Assembly: GCA_032622095.1 (NCBI GenBank)
Contig: CP136062.1
Coordinates: forward strand, 3,782,001-3,846,000
Direction of reading: 5' to 3'
DNA length: 64,000 nt
Source of the DNA: Siphonodentalium dalli
Lineage: Eukaryota; Mollusca; Scaphopoda; Gadilida; Siphonodentaliidae
Shown: one piece after another, positions 48,202 to 58,879 of the stretch
Layout: the number at the start of each line of letters is the position of its first letter
Position numbering within the stretch: position 1 is the first letter of the stretch
Translations under genes and position numbers: made by a program
The notes under the pieces: model-generated
What the model was told of the DNA's origin: nothing
What the model saw: only the letters and a program-made list of their open reading frames with translations
The model's database searches: none

Positions 48202-48433
48202 GGTGACGTGTAGTAATATTATTAATAACAAAATTATCTAGAATCTACCGTAGATGAACAAATAGCATTGCGAATCTAAAAGCTCTAAATACGTTAATAG
48301 AAGCTACATGTCATGTACTGTGTGTGTTGAAAATTAAGACTCCTAACTTCGCCAAGTCGTGCACACATCTAGAACAGGCTACATAACTCATTTTGTTTAT
48401 AGTTTGATGATAGCGCGATTGAGCTTCATTTTT

Positions 48434-49496
48434 AGCTCAACTTTGCTATTGCCATGGCTTTGTCGTCCGTCGTCCATGTGTGCGTGTGTACGTGTGCATG
48501 ATTTGTAAACAATACAGGCTACAGGTCGTAAATATGGTCGGATCATTATGAAATTTGTCATAGCTGTTGACATCAACATTTAGACCGGAACGATTCATTT
48601 TGGGCTCATTCGGAAAAAAAAACATGGCCTCCAGCTGCCATCTTCGATTTCAAAATTCAATCCATTAGCACGGGCTACAGGTCGTACTGTTCGTTTGATC
48701 ATCATGAAATTTGTCGTGGATATTAATATTGACATGTACATGTAGATGGGAGCGAGTAATGTTGGGATCATTTGGCCAAAAAACATGGCCGCTGGCAGCC
48801 ATCTTAGATTTTACTCTTTGCATGACTAAATCCTTTAGCACGGACTACAGGTCATACCTTTGGTCAGATCATCATGTAATTGGTCATGGATGTTAACAAT
48901 GACATGTAGATGGGAATGAGTCATTTTGGGGCCATTCGGCCAAAAAACATGGCCACCAGCAGCCATATTGTATTTTACTCTTTGTATGGCTAGATCATTT
49001 AGCACAGGCTACAGGTCGTACCTTTAGTCTGATCATTTTAAAATTTGTTACGGCTGTTGAAATTGGAATTTAGATGGGAACGAGTCATTTTGGGGTCATT
49101 CCACAAAAAACACGGCCGCCTGTGGCCATCTTGGATTTCAAAATTCAATCCATTAGCACGGGCTACAGGTCGTTTTGTACATCTGATCATCATGAAATTT
49201 GTCGTGGGTGTTAATATTGACTTGTAGATGGGAACGAGTAATTTTGGGGTCATTAGGCCAAAAAACATGGCCACCAGCAGCCATCTTGGATTTTACTCTT
49301 TGTATGGCTAAATCCTTTAGCACGGGCTACAAGTCGTACCTTTAGTCTGATCAACATAAAATTTGTCACGGATGTTGAAATTGGAATGCAGATGGGAACG
49401 AGTCATTTTGGGGTCATTCGGACAAAAAACTTGGCCACCAGCTGCCATCTTGGATAACAAAATTCAATCCATTAGCACGGGCTATAGGTCGTACCT
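48434..49496 (+). repeat. tandem core array with CAGCCATCTTGG words
   Basis: A degenerate head (AGCTCAACTTTGC, then GTCGTCCGTCGTCC) precedes about seven units starting at the word CTACAGGTCGTA, near 48519, 48675, 48845, 49009, 49163, 49327 and 49482. Spacings of about 155 and 165-170 bp occur, because two half-unit types largely alternate (CAAAATTCAATCCATTAGC and TTTTACTCTTTGTATGGC). Each unit carries a GCCATCTTGG-like word. It is non-coding, and its plan is like the other foldback-headed families. Confidence 0.8.
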
Positions 49497-49506
49497 TTGG
49501 ATTTTT

Positions 49507-49782
49507 GTCCCCCGACGTTTCCGTCGGAGGACTATAGAAATGACCCTCGTCCGTCCGTCCGTCCGTCCGTGCGTCCGTGTGTCCGTGCGTCCGTGCGTCC
49601 GAGATCGGGTACCTTCATGGTGTAATCAACTCCTCCTACAGTTTTAAACGTAGAGATTTGAAACTCTGGGATATTGTTCCTAACATGTTGGTGATTTGCA
49701 ACATCTATATAGCTAATCAAAAATATAATTTTTTCCATATTTTTCACCCACTGACCAACGCGCGAAGCGCGTTCAGTGGGTG
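49507..49782 (+). mobile_element. short foldback-headed element with two terminal hairpins
   Basis: The left hairpin (49507-49532) has CCGACG, a TTTC loop and CGTCGG; then come CTATAG and a long GTCC tract, one core unit of about 150 bp (GGTACCTTCATGGTGTAATC), and a right foldback at 49745-49782. The right foldback has a 9-bp outer arm, a 3-nt bulge (ACC), an inner AACGCGC stem and a GAA triloop. The core recurs three times at 53.8-54.35 kb. This appears to be a complete small element with one core. Confidence 0.78.
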
Positions 49783-50395
49783 TACTATAATCGTAGGACT
49801 TATGCGTTTCTGCTGAATTGAACTAGTGCCTATGCGTTTCTGCAGGGCTGCACTGACGTTTGATCGCAAAATAAAATTATAACCATTATCAAAGCACACG
49901 TTTGGATAACACCGCCATAAACAGTGACATATTATGATGTTGAGCTCGTATCGTCAATAAAATTAGAGTTATGACTTATAAAACTAAGAATTACTGCTAA
50001 AGTATTTCTACCAATTAGGTCACTAGATTCGTGTTGAGCTGGAACTTGAGAAATTTTAATTTCAACCAATTGAAATGCCGTTGAAAACTGAAGAGTTAAG
50101 CGATTATCGCAATAGGATATTGGAACACGTGTGCGTAACGTAACTATCACAAGTATAACGTACTCTGATAAGTTATCGCCAAATTCGTGCTTCAAACAGT
50201 TTAAACATGTCATCTTCGGCTTTTTTGTTTTTATGAAAATGAATAATAAATGGTGTGATAAATATGTATAATATGTATATAACGACAAATAGAGTAAAAT
50301 TAGACATTTCCCCTTGAAACTTAGGATTGGAAAGCCAGGTACAAAAATTGGTGAAATATGAGTACGAACGTCAAAGTGTTCCCTGTGTATCGTGA
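49783..50395. other. unassigned sequence
   Basis: An open frame covers much of this stretch on the minus strand (49932-50405). Its composition and lack of motifs give no reason to call it a gene. Confidence 0.4.
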
Positions 50396-50985
50396 TAATT
50401 GCCAACCATGCGAAGCGAAGCCTCCTTTGGCGATTATTTTACGCTGGATTTTTATCATCGAAACAAATCAATTTCTTCCACCTAAAAGATAATTACGTGC
50501 TTAACCCTGCCGTTTTCGGAATATATAGGTATTCCACGCAGAAACACCTAGTCTCAGCTTAAATTTTTGAAAAATAACAGTTTTATCGACATAAATAGAT
50601 TTGAATTGGACAATTCCATGTTAAAATTTATCATCGAAAAAAATTCAATTTCTTCCATCTAAAACATAATTACGCGATGGACTCTGTCATTTTAGGAACA
50701 TATATGTATCCCACGCACATGCACCAAGTCTCAGCCTAAAGGTTTGAAAAAAGACAGTTTTATCGACATAAATCGATGTTAATGGTAAATTCCATGTTAA
50801 ATTTTATCATTGAAAAAAATTCATTTCTTCCATCTAAAACATAATTACGTGCTGTACTCTGTCATTTTAGGAATATGTAGGTATCCCACACACACACTCC
50901 AAGTCTCAGCTTAAAATTTTGAAAAATGACAGTTTTATCGATATAAATCGATTTTAATGGCAAATGCGGTGTTAAATAAATTTTA
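50396..50985 (+). repeat. foldback head plus three 176-bp units
   Basis: A foldback near 50398-50435 has ATTGCCAA and TTGGCGAT outer arms and contains GCGAAGC. It precedes three tandem units beginning TTTATCATCG at 50451, 50627 and 50803, a regular 176-bp period. Each has ATTTCTTCCATCTAAAACAT and GACAGTTTTATCGACATAAA words. Non-coding. Confidence 0.8.
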
Positions 50986-51638
50986 GGGCCCTGCCAATGT
51001 TTTCTGAGCTGTTCTAAATTGGTCACTAGAGTCCATATTTGACCGGTTACACCTGATAATTATCCGACAGTACAGTCGCGTTACTTTATAGGTCAACATT
51101 GGTCATTATCACCCGACAAATTTATTTCGGTCTATCGTATCAACCCCTATTTTCTCCCGCGTAGCCTGACTAAATGTCAACATTGGTCTTTATCGCTCCA
51201 CTAATTTGTATCGTTTCATCGGTATGAATTCCATATCCAATTATCAACATATAACCAACCCAACCTCTAATCCCGGTCCAATTTTTTTATTTCTTTCATC
51301 GGTATAGTCACGTTACGTAATATTTTATCATGTGATACTTGTACTTATTTGTCTATGGTATTACTATAGTATACCGTATACGTATATCAATTGCTATTCC
51401 TTTCTATATAATCCTGGTGCTATCTATAGAGATAGATAATTTCCGCTGCAGACAATATAAAACTGACGACATTTTGAAATGTAAGCAGGCTTCAAACTCA
51501 TCTTATCCAAGAAAAACTCTGGTTACATAAGAAATTTGTGTATAAGGTGTATGCGCATTTGTCGCGTTAAAAACAAAAGGTCCCAAGTCAAGGTCCAAAT
51601 CCCCAACACACTCATGTGAGGTTTAACTCCATCCTCAT
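50986..51638. other. unassigned sequence
   Basis: No gene or clear repeat recognised. Confidence 0.4.
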
Positions 51639-52119
51639 ACAGTAATGTCCAAAGTAATTGACCACTTAACCACAGCATAATTATTGGTAATTTGTCAGGA
51701 TTTTAAATGCTGAACAAATACCCATAATTCTGCTGTGGTTAAGTGGTCAATTACTTTGGGCATTACTGTAACCAATATAAGGATTTGAGGTGTAATGATA
51801 ACTCAATCCTCATACAGTAATGTACAAAGTAATTGACTACTTAACCACAGCATAATAATGGGTAATTTGTCAGGATTTTAAATGCTGAAAAAATACCCAT
51901 AATTCTGCTGTGGTTAAGTGGTCAATTACTTTGGAAATTACTGTAACCAATATAAGGATTTGAGGTGTAATGATAACTCAATCCTTTACAGTAATGACCA
52001 AAGTAATTGACCACTTAACCACAGCATAATTATTGGTAATTTTTCAGGATTTTAAATCCTGAAAAATTACCAATAATTATTATGTGGTTAAGTGGTCAAT
52101 TACTTTGGGCATTACTGTA
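51639..52119. repeat. tandem trimer of TACAGTAATG hairpins
   Basis: Three units with an exact 174-bp period (starts 51639, 51813 and 51987) each consist of a hairpin of about 132 bp. The arms read CAAAGTAATTGACCACTTAA and CCACAGCATAAT, with their complements, around a central TCAGGATTTTAAATGCTG. A linker of about 42 bp contains ATAAGGATTTGAGG. The third copy has the most symmetrical loop. Single copies occur elsewhere in the window. Confidence 0.9.
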
Positions 52120-52520
52120 ACCGATATAAGGATGTGAGGTTTAATTAGAACTTCATCCACATAACTAATAAATATGTGTGAAAATTAAACCAAAAAAAAT
52201 AAATTCCATGATGGCGTCCAATATGGACTGCCTAATTCTGCTCCAAAACATGTATATTGAATATATGGTTGTTTATTGGGGAAAACCGATTATTTCAATA
52301 ATATTTTCATTAACTGGGATCCAAAACCCGACTTACGGGAGCGCGCTTCGTGCGCGACTGTATCTTAAGCATATGTGCATATTTAATGAGCCAACAATTT
52401 GAATCCCAATAGAGAAGATTGGCACGTCGCCCTTGCGCATAGACATCATTGATGATCTCTATGGGAATCAAAATTGATATTTAATAGACAATTTTGATTA
52501 ACCGCAATAACTTAAGGAAT
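52120..52520. other. unassigned, with one imperfect GAA-type hairpin
   Basis: GAGCGCGCTTCGTGCGCG at about 52338-52355 folds into a G/C stem around TTC, the GAA triloop theme on the opposite strand. Otherwise nothing is recognised. Confidence 0.45.
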
Positions 52521-52925
52521 CTCTAATTGCGCTTAAGCCCAATGAGAATGCAATAAGACATTCCTTATTATGCTTAACCCCAATTACTTCCCATTCCACT
52601 TAAACACAATTAATATATCTCTCATTAGATCACCCTTCTGAAAATAGTAGAATAATTCTATATTTGTTCCACCCATTGTGCCATGGAGAATGGAGATGGA
52701 CTACACCATCTGTATTATAAGGAGTTTATGTACTATATATAATATATTATTCTTTAATAAGATATTCATTATTAGGCTTTATCAGCGAAATTTGAATATT
52801 CTTCATTGCGCTTAAGCGCAATTAAATATTCCCTTATTGCGCTTAAGCACAATAGAGATTCCCTTATTGAGCTTATAAGCGCAATAAGGAATATCCCTTA
52901 TTGTGCTTAAGCACAATTAGCTCTT
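52521..52925. repeat. dispersed TTGCGCTTAAGCGCAA palindromes
   Basis: At least four variants of the palindrome TTGCGCTTAAGCGCAA occur, near 52526, 52805, 52836, 52867 and 52901. They are separated by ATTCCCTTA-type linkers with a spacing of about 31-35 bp in the last cluster. Non-coding. Confidence 0.75.
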
Positions 52926-52986
52926 CTTGCTCTTAATTAAAAAAAAAACAGTTATAATTGTATTGTAACTATTGGTTTGTACTTTA

Positions 52987-53458
52987 AAGGTACTCAATCC
53001 GAAAAGAGGGTCCCCATCTCAAGAGATTCCAACAACAACAATCCGATCAGAGGGTCCTATATTACTATTTCTTTGGCTTTGGGGGTAAAAAATATTTGAT
53101 TCGAGTCGAGGAAACCATCAAACAAAGCTCAGAGTTATTAGATATTGATTTTTGAAATTTGTTAATTGCTCGAGATGAGTACTAATAACTGCCGTCAATT
53201 TGGTAACCTGCTCGAGATTTTACGCCAAAACTCTATTCAAACAGACAAGGATGGATAACTCTATAATCAGGGTACGCAATTTTGAATGTCTTCTGGGCCA
53301 GAAAGAATTCCCGATAATGAAAAATAATAGATTTCTAAAATCGATATCTAACAAATCTGAGCTTTGATGGGTGACTTCCTCGACTCGAATCAAATATTTT
53401 TGACCCCCGAAGCCATTGAAATAGTAATTGAGATGAGTTTTATCGGATTGAGTACCTT
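52987..53458. mobile_element. 472-bp foldback MITE with TA target
   Basis: The ends AAGGTACTCAATCCG and CGGATTGAGTACCTT are flanked by TA on both sides. Long internal arms continue the symmetry: ATATTTGATTCGAGTCGAGG near 53090 and its complement near 53380. The element is therefore a nearly complete foldback with an asymmetric centre. TA target and TIR suggest a Tc1/mariner-type MITE. A diverged copy lies at 37944-38406. Confidence 0.82.
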
Positions 53459-53725
53459 TAATATTTCCATACATCATGCCCACATATATTATAAAAGAAT
53501 AGTACTATTATTATGCTCGTAGTAGTTAATACCACCTTACCGTCAATATTCTAGCATGGTTAATTTCAAAATCACAACGTTAATTGTTATTACTATTTGT
53601 GTGTACTGTATATGTACATCAGTCACCAATTGAGAAACTTAAGCACAGTCTGGTTGAATATCTACCATATATGGTGGATTATTCTCACATCCAAGCTGTT
53701 GGTGTCATTCGTGTTATTTTGCATG

Positions 53726-54362
53726 CGAAGTGGTAGACCCCCCTAATAGCTTACCACTTCGGACGGTGGGTGTTTTTCCTCAATTAATTGAATTTCTTGT
53801 TGGGGGGGTATTCGACTTAAAAAATTTGGAACATTTTTGCCTTTTGGATGAGATTGGGTACCTTCATGGTGTAATCAACTCCTCCTACAGTTTTAAATGT
53901 AGAGATTTGAAACTCTGGGATATTGTTCCTAACATGTTGGTGATTTGCAACATCTATATAGCTAATAAAAAATATCATTTTTTCCATATTTTTGGGGGGT
54001 TTTCGACTTAGAAAATTTGGAACATTTTTGCCTTTTGGATGAGATTGGGTACCTTCATGGTGTAATCAACTCCTCCGACAGTTTTAAATGTAGAGATTTG
54101 AAACTCTGGGATATTGTTCCTAACATGTTGGTGATTTGCAACATTTATATAACTAATACAAAATATCATTTTTTCCATATTTTTGGGGGGTTTTCGACTT
54201 AGAAAATTTGGAACATTTTTGCCTTTTGGATGAGATTGGGTACCTTCATGGTGTAATCGACTCCTCCTACAGTTTTAAATGTAGAGATTTTAAACTTTGG
54301 GATATTGTTCCTAACATGTTGGTGATTTGCAACATCTATATAGCTAATATTTTTTTTATGGA
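53726..54362 (+). repeat. hairpin plus three 191-bp core units
   Basis: The foldback CGAAGTGGTA (53726-53735) pairs with TACCACTTCG (53752-53761). Three tandem units follow with an exact 191-bp period (53826, 54017 and 54208 mark the same codon-like word), each with TTGGGTACCTTCATGGTGTA and CAACATGTTGGTGATTTGC-like words and a GGGGGG tract. Short open frames repeat with the units but look fortuitous. The same core occurs once at 49.6 kb. Confidence 0.85.
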
Positions 54363-54459
54363 GTTATTAACCCTTTTCGACTTTTTTAATTTCTTTAACC
54401 AAGCGGCATCGACTTGCCATGTTGTCGGGGGACACTGTGGTCTGCTGACCTTTTATTCT

Positions 54460-54660
54460 CTTTGTACATGTATGACTAAATATTTCTTCAAAATCCATGC
54501 TAAGGGTTATAGACCGATCTGTTTGTTTGATCTTCATGAATGTTGACATTGACATGTACCGGTAGATGGGAACGAGTCATATTGGGGTCATTCGGCAAAA
54601 AAATGGCCGCCGATGGCCATTTTAGGATTTACTCTAAAGTAAATTAAGTTGCATCACTAA
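54460..54660 (+). repeat. single unit of the CATCTTGG core family
   Basis: GGTTATAGACCGATCTG, then GATGGGAACGAGTCATATTG, GGTCATTCGGCAAAA and ATGGCCGCCGATGGCCAT match the units at 48.4-49.5 kb. It directly follows the 191-bp array. Confidence 0.7.
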
Positions 54661-54855
54661 ATCCTTCGGCACAGCCTACAGACCACATCCCTCCATTTAC
54701 TGTCAAGCATCAAATTGTTCCCCTACCTAAGTTGAGCGACAGTGTCATTGACACTTTCATTTTTTCTATTTTAACATGTCTGTATTAATTTTGGGCATAC
54801 CACGGAAAAGCACAAATAGAATTGATGTTTATTAGTTGTGTGCCAGTATCCTGTC
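54661..54855. other. unassigned sequence
   Basis: Nothing recognised. Confidence 0.4.
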
Positions 54856-55076
54856 TAGGGGTGGCATGATTAATCTTGTAATCGATGAACTGTTGATAAA
54901 ACAGATAATCGATTACCATTTCTGTTTTCGATTAATCTGCGTTATTTATTTCGGACGTTGGAAAATGCCAGTTATTGTTGAATACCCTGATTGTACACTT
55001 TTACAGACTTTTAATCTACAACCGAGGGGGTTAACAACCTTTGATAATGTATCAGATATTTCGACAACATGAATAC
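54856..55076. mobile_element. partial hAT-like element, TAGGGGTG end
   Basis: It begins TAGGGGTGGCATGATTAATC and continues with ATCGATTACCATTTCTGTTT and TTAACAACCTTTGATAATG, matching the left part of the element at 60212-60733. No right end is recognised. The TAGGGG end fits the hAT pattern, but no TSD can be checked. Confidence 0.6.
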
Positions 55077-56377
55077 TAATATGACCATATAGCTAGCATT
55101 ATTAACGAACCACAGCTAAACCACTGGCATAAGCTATGATATACTAGTACATGTATCTGTCTGTTTTAATCTTATAAAAAAATAACTTCATAGATGTGTA
55201 TTCCCATCAAATAGGATTCACTTAGGCCTTATATCGTGGTATGATTATGATTCATTTCAATCCAGACATGCGCAAGGGTTCGTCGAAAGAGTGGGTCTTA
55301 TAGCTAGCAACTCAGAGTATAAATTAGGTCAATCATACATCAGGGCATGTGAGAAATCAGAGTCTAAATGCAAACAGACTATGAGCTCACCACCTTCGAC
55401 TTAAAGCTTCAAACCAAACAAAAAAAATTAAATGCCGTTCCTTTTGTACAAACTATTATACAATATAACTTCCCAACATCAAACTGAAACTAATCAAAAG
55501 TCATGACTGTTGGTTCTTGTCCTGAGGGGAGTATTTTACTGAAATGCACATATTGTCAATCCAATTAAGATGTGTACTATACAAAGAAGCTTGTTGAAGA
55601 ACCAACGCGTTCGATTTCCCGGGAAACAAACTGAAAGTGGGAAATTTATAGGAATTCTACCGGCGGTGTCTACGGCCCTGCGAATCGGGTGTTTTCATTT
55701 CGAATCGAATCTCGAATCAAATCAGGCAAACGATTCAAAATCGTATCTTGAATCGAATCATTGTTACGGAACCAATAGAGTTCGATCACACCGCTTCTGA
55801 GAATGTCCGAGCACTCTTTCACCTTTCACCCTGCCACTGTCGTTGGAATTGATGGCAGGGACATTTCCAGGGCTGTTTTGATACCTGTTACAGGTATGGG
55901 CGCCCAAACTTGAGAAGCCTAAATGACCCCAAACTCCTAGTGGACAGTATTGAGTCAACCTGAATTTTCAAGGCAATTCAACAATATGCGCTGTAAATAA
56001 ACATCTGCAGTTGCAATACAGCCTTCATTTGCATGTTGAATTTTTAAATCAGAAATATTATGTCATATTTATAATATATGCATCTGTATCTGTGTTGGTT
56101 CGGTGTAGAAGCCGTATTTTAAAGTTATATTGGGATATCGGTACATCCTCTGTTGGAAACAGGTGCCCCCAAATTACATTGTATCTCTGGATTCTTCCCT
56201 GAATGATGGGTTAATGATTAAGGATTGTCCGCACATGTGGTGTTGTTTTTAAAGAGCGTTTATATACACAAGTATAAATACGGCTCAATCGGTGTGCTAA
56301 CTCAGTTGTATTTCTGCGCACTCCGTACTCAGTTGTCAGCGGTGACATCGACGTAAAATGTATGTTATGTATGGTCA
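55077..56377. other. unassigned, with a GAATCGAATC-rich stretch
   Basis: Around 55680-55765 the words GAATCGAATC and ATTCAAAATC recur, like the hAT-like end near 58800, so a decayed copy is possible. No gene recognised. Confidence 0.4.
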
Positions 56378-57285
56378 CAGAGGCGGAATGGGCCAAAAAA
56401 CCGGCCCGGGAAATTAATATAATACCGGCCCATCTGTTCGGGGGGTGTCCACAGTCCACCTTGGGAACTTCCAACTGCACCCCCCTCCCTTGAATCAGAT
56501 GCAGACAAAATACATGTTTTTGCATAATTCCATTTGCACCTCTGGCCTAATATCCTATATATTCATAAACCTTGGTTCTATATATTCCCGTTATGAGACC
56601 ATTCAGATATTTTTACCTGAAAAAATTGCATAAATTCTAACATCTAGCGGTCTAACACCAGACAAATGCACATGGCTACGGACAAGAGACCAGGACACAT
56701 CGGTCTTTTCATGGTTGTTCGGCCCTGGGTGAGAAAATTTTGAAAATTATACAAGAAAATCGCGAATCCTAGCATCTAGACTGGCATCAACTGAAGCATT
56801 CCTATTTTGTTGTAAATTTCAATTGGGGGAGGGGTGCGTGAGAATTTTTTTGGGATTTACAGCTGGGAGTTACCGTTATAATCTCGAGATTAACGGGGTC
56901 TTTACGTGGTGTTATATGATGCTGACAAGTACATTTAATGACAAAATTACGATTAGCCATTTGATTCGGCTGGTTAAACAACACATGTGGCGGCCCACGT
57001 CTGGAATTTTCCCGGTCACCCGATCGACCAGTCCGCCTCTCCCCCCCCCCCCCCCCGAACGTCACATTATACTGTACTCACACGGGGAACCTGCAAACTT
57101 CACAATTTAGGTAACTTCTGTCTTTTCTCTCTGGTTTTCCGCTTCTCAGGTGTACCCCCCCCCCCCCAAACCGTAAACAAACATCGGATTCTCGCTTGAT
57201 AGAAAATCACGTGGAATTATAATTTTTCCGGGCCTCCGGCCCATCATGAAATTTCCCAGTCCGCCGATCAGCCAGTCCGCATCTG
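56378..57285. mobile_element. non-autonomous hAT, 8-bp TSD TATGGTCA
   Basis: The 908-bp element starts CAGAGGCGGAATGGG and ends CAGTCCGCATCTG, imperfect TIRs. It has an exact 8-bp TSD, TATGGTCA (56370-56377 and 57286-57293). The interior shares long stretches with the element at 60124-62862. It includes C-rich tracts and GGCCCATC words, and no transposase. Confidence 0.88.
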
Positions 57286-57560
57286 TATGGTCAACTCAGG
57301 ACAGGGAATATTTTTGTCGGGTTATTTTGTCCACCCAACATGTCCTTGAAACGGGTACCCGCAAATGACCTTGGGCGATATTTCGGCATCAACGTGAAAT
57401 TTGTTTGGTCAACTCGGGGGCGTGGAATATTTTTGTCCGGTCAGATTGTCCACCCGACGTGACCTTGATCTTGAAACGGGTACCCGCAAATGATATTTCG
57501 GGCATCAGTATGCTGTCGGCGTGCATGTACAGGGTTACCTTGAAAAACTAAAATTAATCA
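57286..57560. repeat. two 119-bp direct repeats
   Basis: GGTCAACTC is followed by GGAATATTTTTGTC, GTCCACCC and GAAACGGGTACCCGCAAATG, beginning at about 57289 and 57408. The first copy is where the hAT target duplication lies. Confidence 0.7.
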
Positions 57561-57732
57561 ATCAACCAAAGCCATAGGACCAGTGGCGGGCTAATATGCT
57601 AGTATTCATATAAACTGATTTGGATATATGAAGTTCTAAACATACCGTAAGGTAATCAATTGAGTTCCGCATCTAGCGATCACGAACCATGTAAAGAATT
57701 TGCATAGTGTCGATACAGATTACAGATACATG

Positions 57733-58710
57733 TACCCCGCTCGACAAAACAAGTGTCCATTGGCACCGTTGTGTATTTGCCATTCGGCCGCGGTGTCAGC
57801 GTTTGTAGCTGTGGTTAAAAGGCAAGTACACTTCGGCCGAACGGCAAGTACAGGTACACCATGGCTGAAAGGCAACTACAATGCGGCCAAATTGCATGTA
57901 CACCGTGGTTATATTTATGTTTTGTAATTTGTATCATCTTTTTTCAGTTTACACAGAGATAGGCAATTTTTTTATTTACTCCCATTGACATAACTTTCAA
58001 GTTAGATTGTGTTCGTGTTATATGAGTTTCGTTTAAACCTAATTTAGCGACGAAAATATTGATCTTGGAAATAAAAATATTACGATTTCAAACTACGCGC
58101 CATGTTTTTTACCTTCACCGGAGAAGACGCAGGTTGCAGGATGAACCAGAAGTTCAATTGATGCCTGCAATCTCTTCCATCGAACAATCTCACCCCCTAT
58201 AAAAATACTTGACGCTTTATGAATCTTGTTTCTTCTCTTTTTTTCCAAATTGGTTATAGCGGGAATTCCTTTTGCATGTAACATGTTTTGTTCGCAACTC
58301 AATAATGTTCGTTGTAAACGGCCGTCGATAAAAGACACCCAACATGTGAGATTTCAAGAACGGTAACACGTAATGGCATAATTCGCCATTTTATGACTCC
58401 AGCCATAAATTCATTTATATTAAATAATTCAATTTGACTTTTATGATAGCCTGTTAACTGGAACGTTTTCAGTCGACATACTCAAATACGTTATTTTAAA
58501 ATATAATATTGATATTAGATCGCAATTGTTACCGGGAATTTATTGAAATTGGCGTACAGTACCCCTTTAATGAACGTACACCGCTGCAATTACACCATGG
58601 CTGAATGGCAAGTACACTGCGGCCCAACTGTAGTTAGCCAGTGGAGACGCAGAGTTGTTATATTTCGGCCGCGGTGGCCACGCTAAGCGCACCGTGGTTA
58701 AGTGGATACT
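57733..58710. mobile_element. GC-rich TIR element, copy 3, split by an insertion
   Basis: The left part (57733-57951) and right part (58568-58710) match the copy at 37450-37864 in order. The left end is TACCCCGCTCGACAAAACAA; the right TIR is degraded. The break falls in the same CAGTTTAATGAA segment that is continuous in copy 1, so the 616 bp between are a later insertion. Confidence 0.8.
57952..58567. mobile_element. TA-target insertion inside the GC-rich element
   Basis: This 616-bp insertion is defined by the interruption of the host copy and is flanked by TA. The right end, GTACAGTACCCCTT, equals the TIR of the element at 23281-23874, and the right half is similar to that element in reverse. 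The left half and left end are different, so it is a deletion or chimeric variant. An open frame on the minus strand (58093-58338) has no recognised motif. Confidence 0.7.
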
Positions 58711-58734
58711 AGTTATTTAGACGCAAAAAAACGA

Positions 58735-58858
58735 GATTACACCAAAGTAAATACCGATTCAAAAATATCTGAATCAGTGGGTCGATTCGGTGTCGATCTT
58801 GAATCGGGTGCCCGATATCGACATCGAATCGAATCGATTCTCGTATATTCGCAGGTCC
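58735..58858. mobile_element. hAT-like terminal fragment
   Basis: CGACATCGAATCGAATCGAT followed by ATATTCGCAGGTCCCTA resembles a terminal inverted repeat and subterminal repeats. A reverse relative occurs near 40282. The other end is not identified. Confidence 0.45.
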
Positions 58859-58879
58859 CTAAGCCATTCAAAGTTTCAA

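Noticed and set aside
49932..50405. 157-codon open frame on the minus strand
   Set aside because: No recognisable motif, low-complexity Leu/Tyr/Ile-rich composition expected from AT-rich DNA, and it overlaps a foldback repeat head.
54017..54546. Repeated MEHFCLLDEIGYLHG frames in the 191-bp units
   Set aside because: The repeats have a period of 191 bp, which is not a multiple of three, so the frame is not maintained from unit to unit; not a repeat protein.
58093..58338. 81-codon open frame on the minus strand
   Set aside because: It lies inside a TA-flanked insertion and has no recognised domain; a donor-like word alone is not enough.
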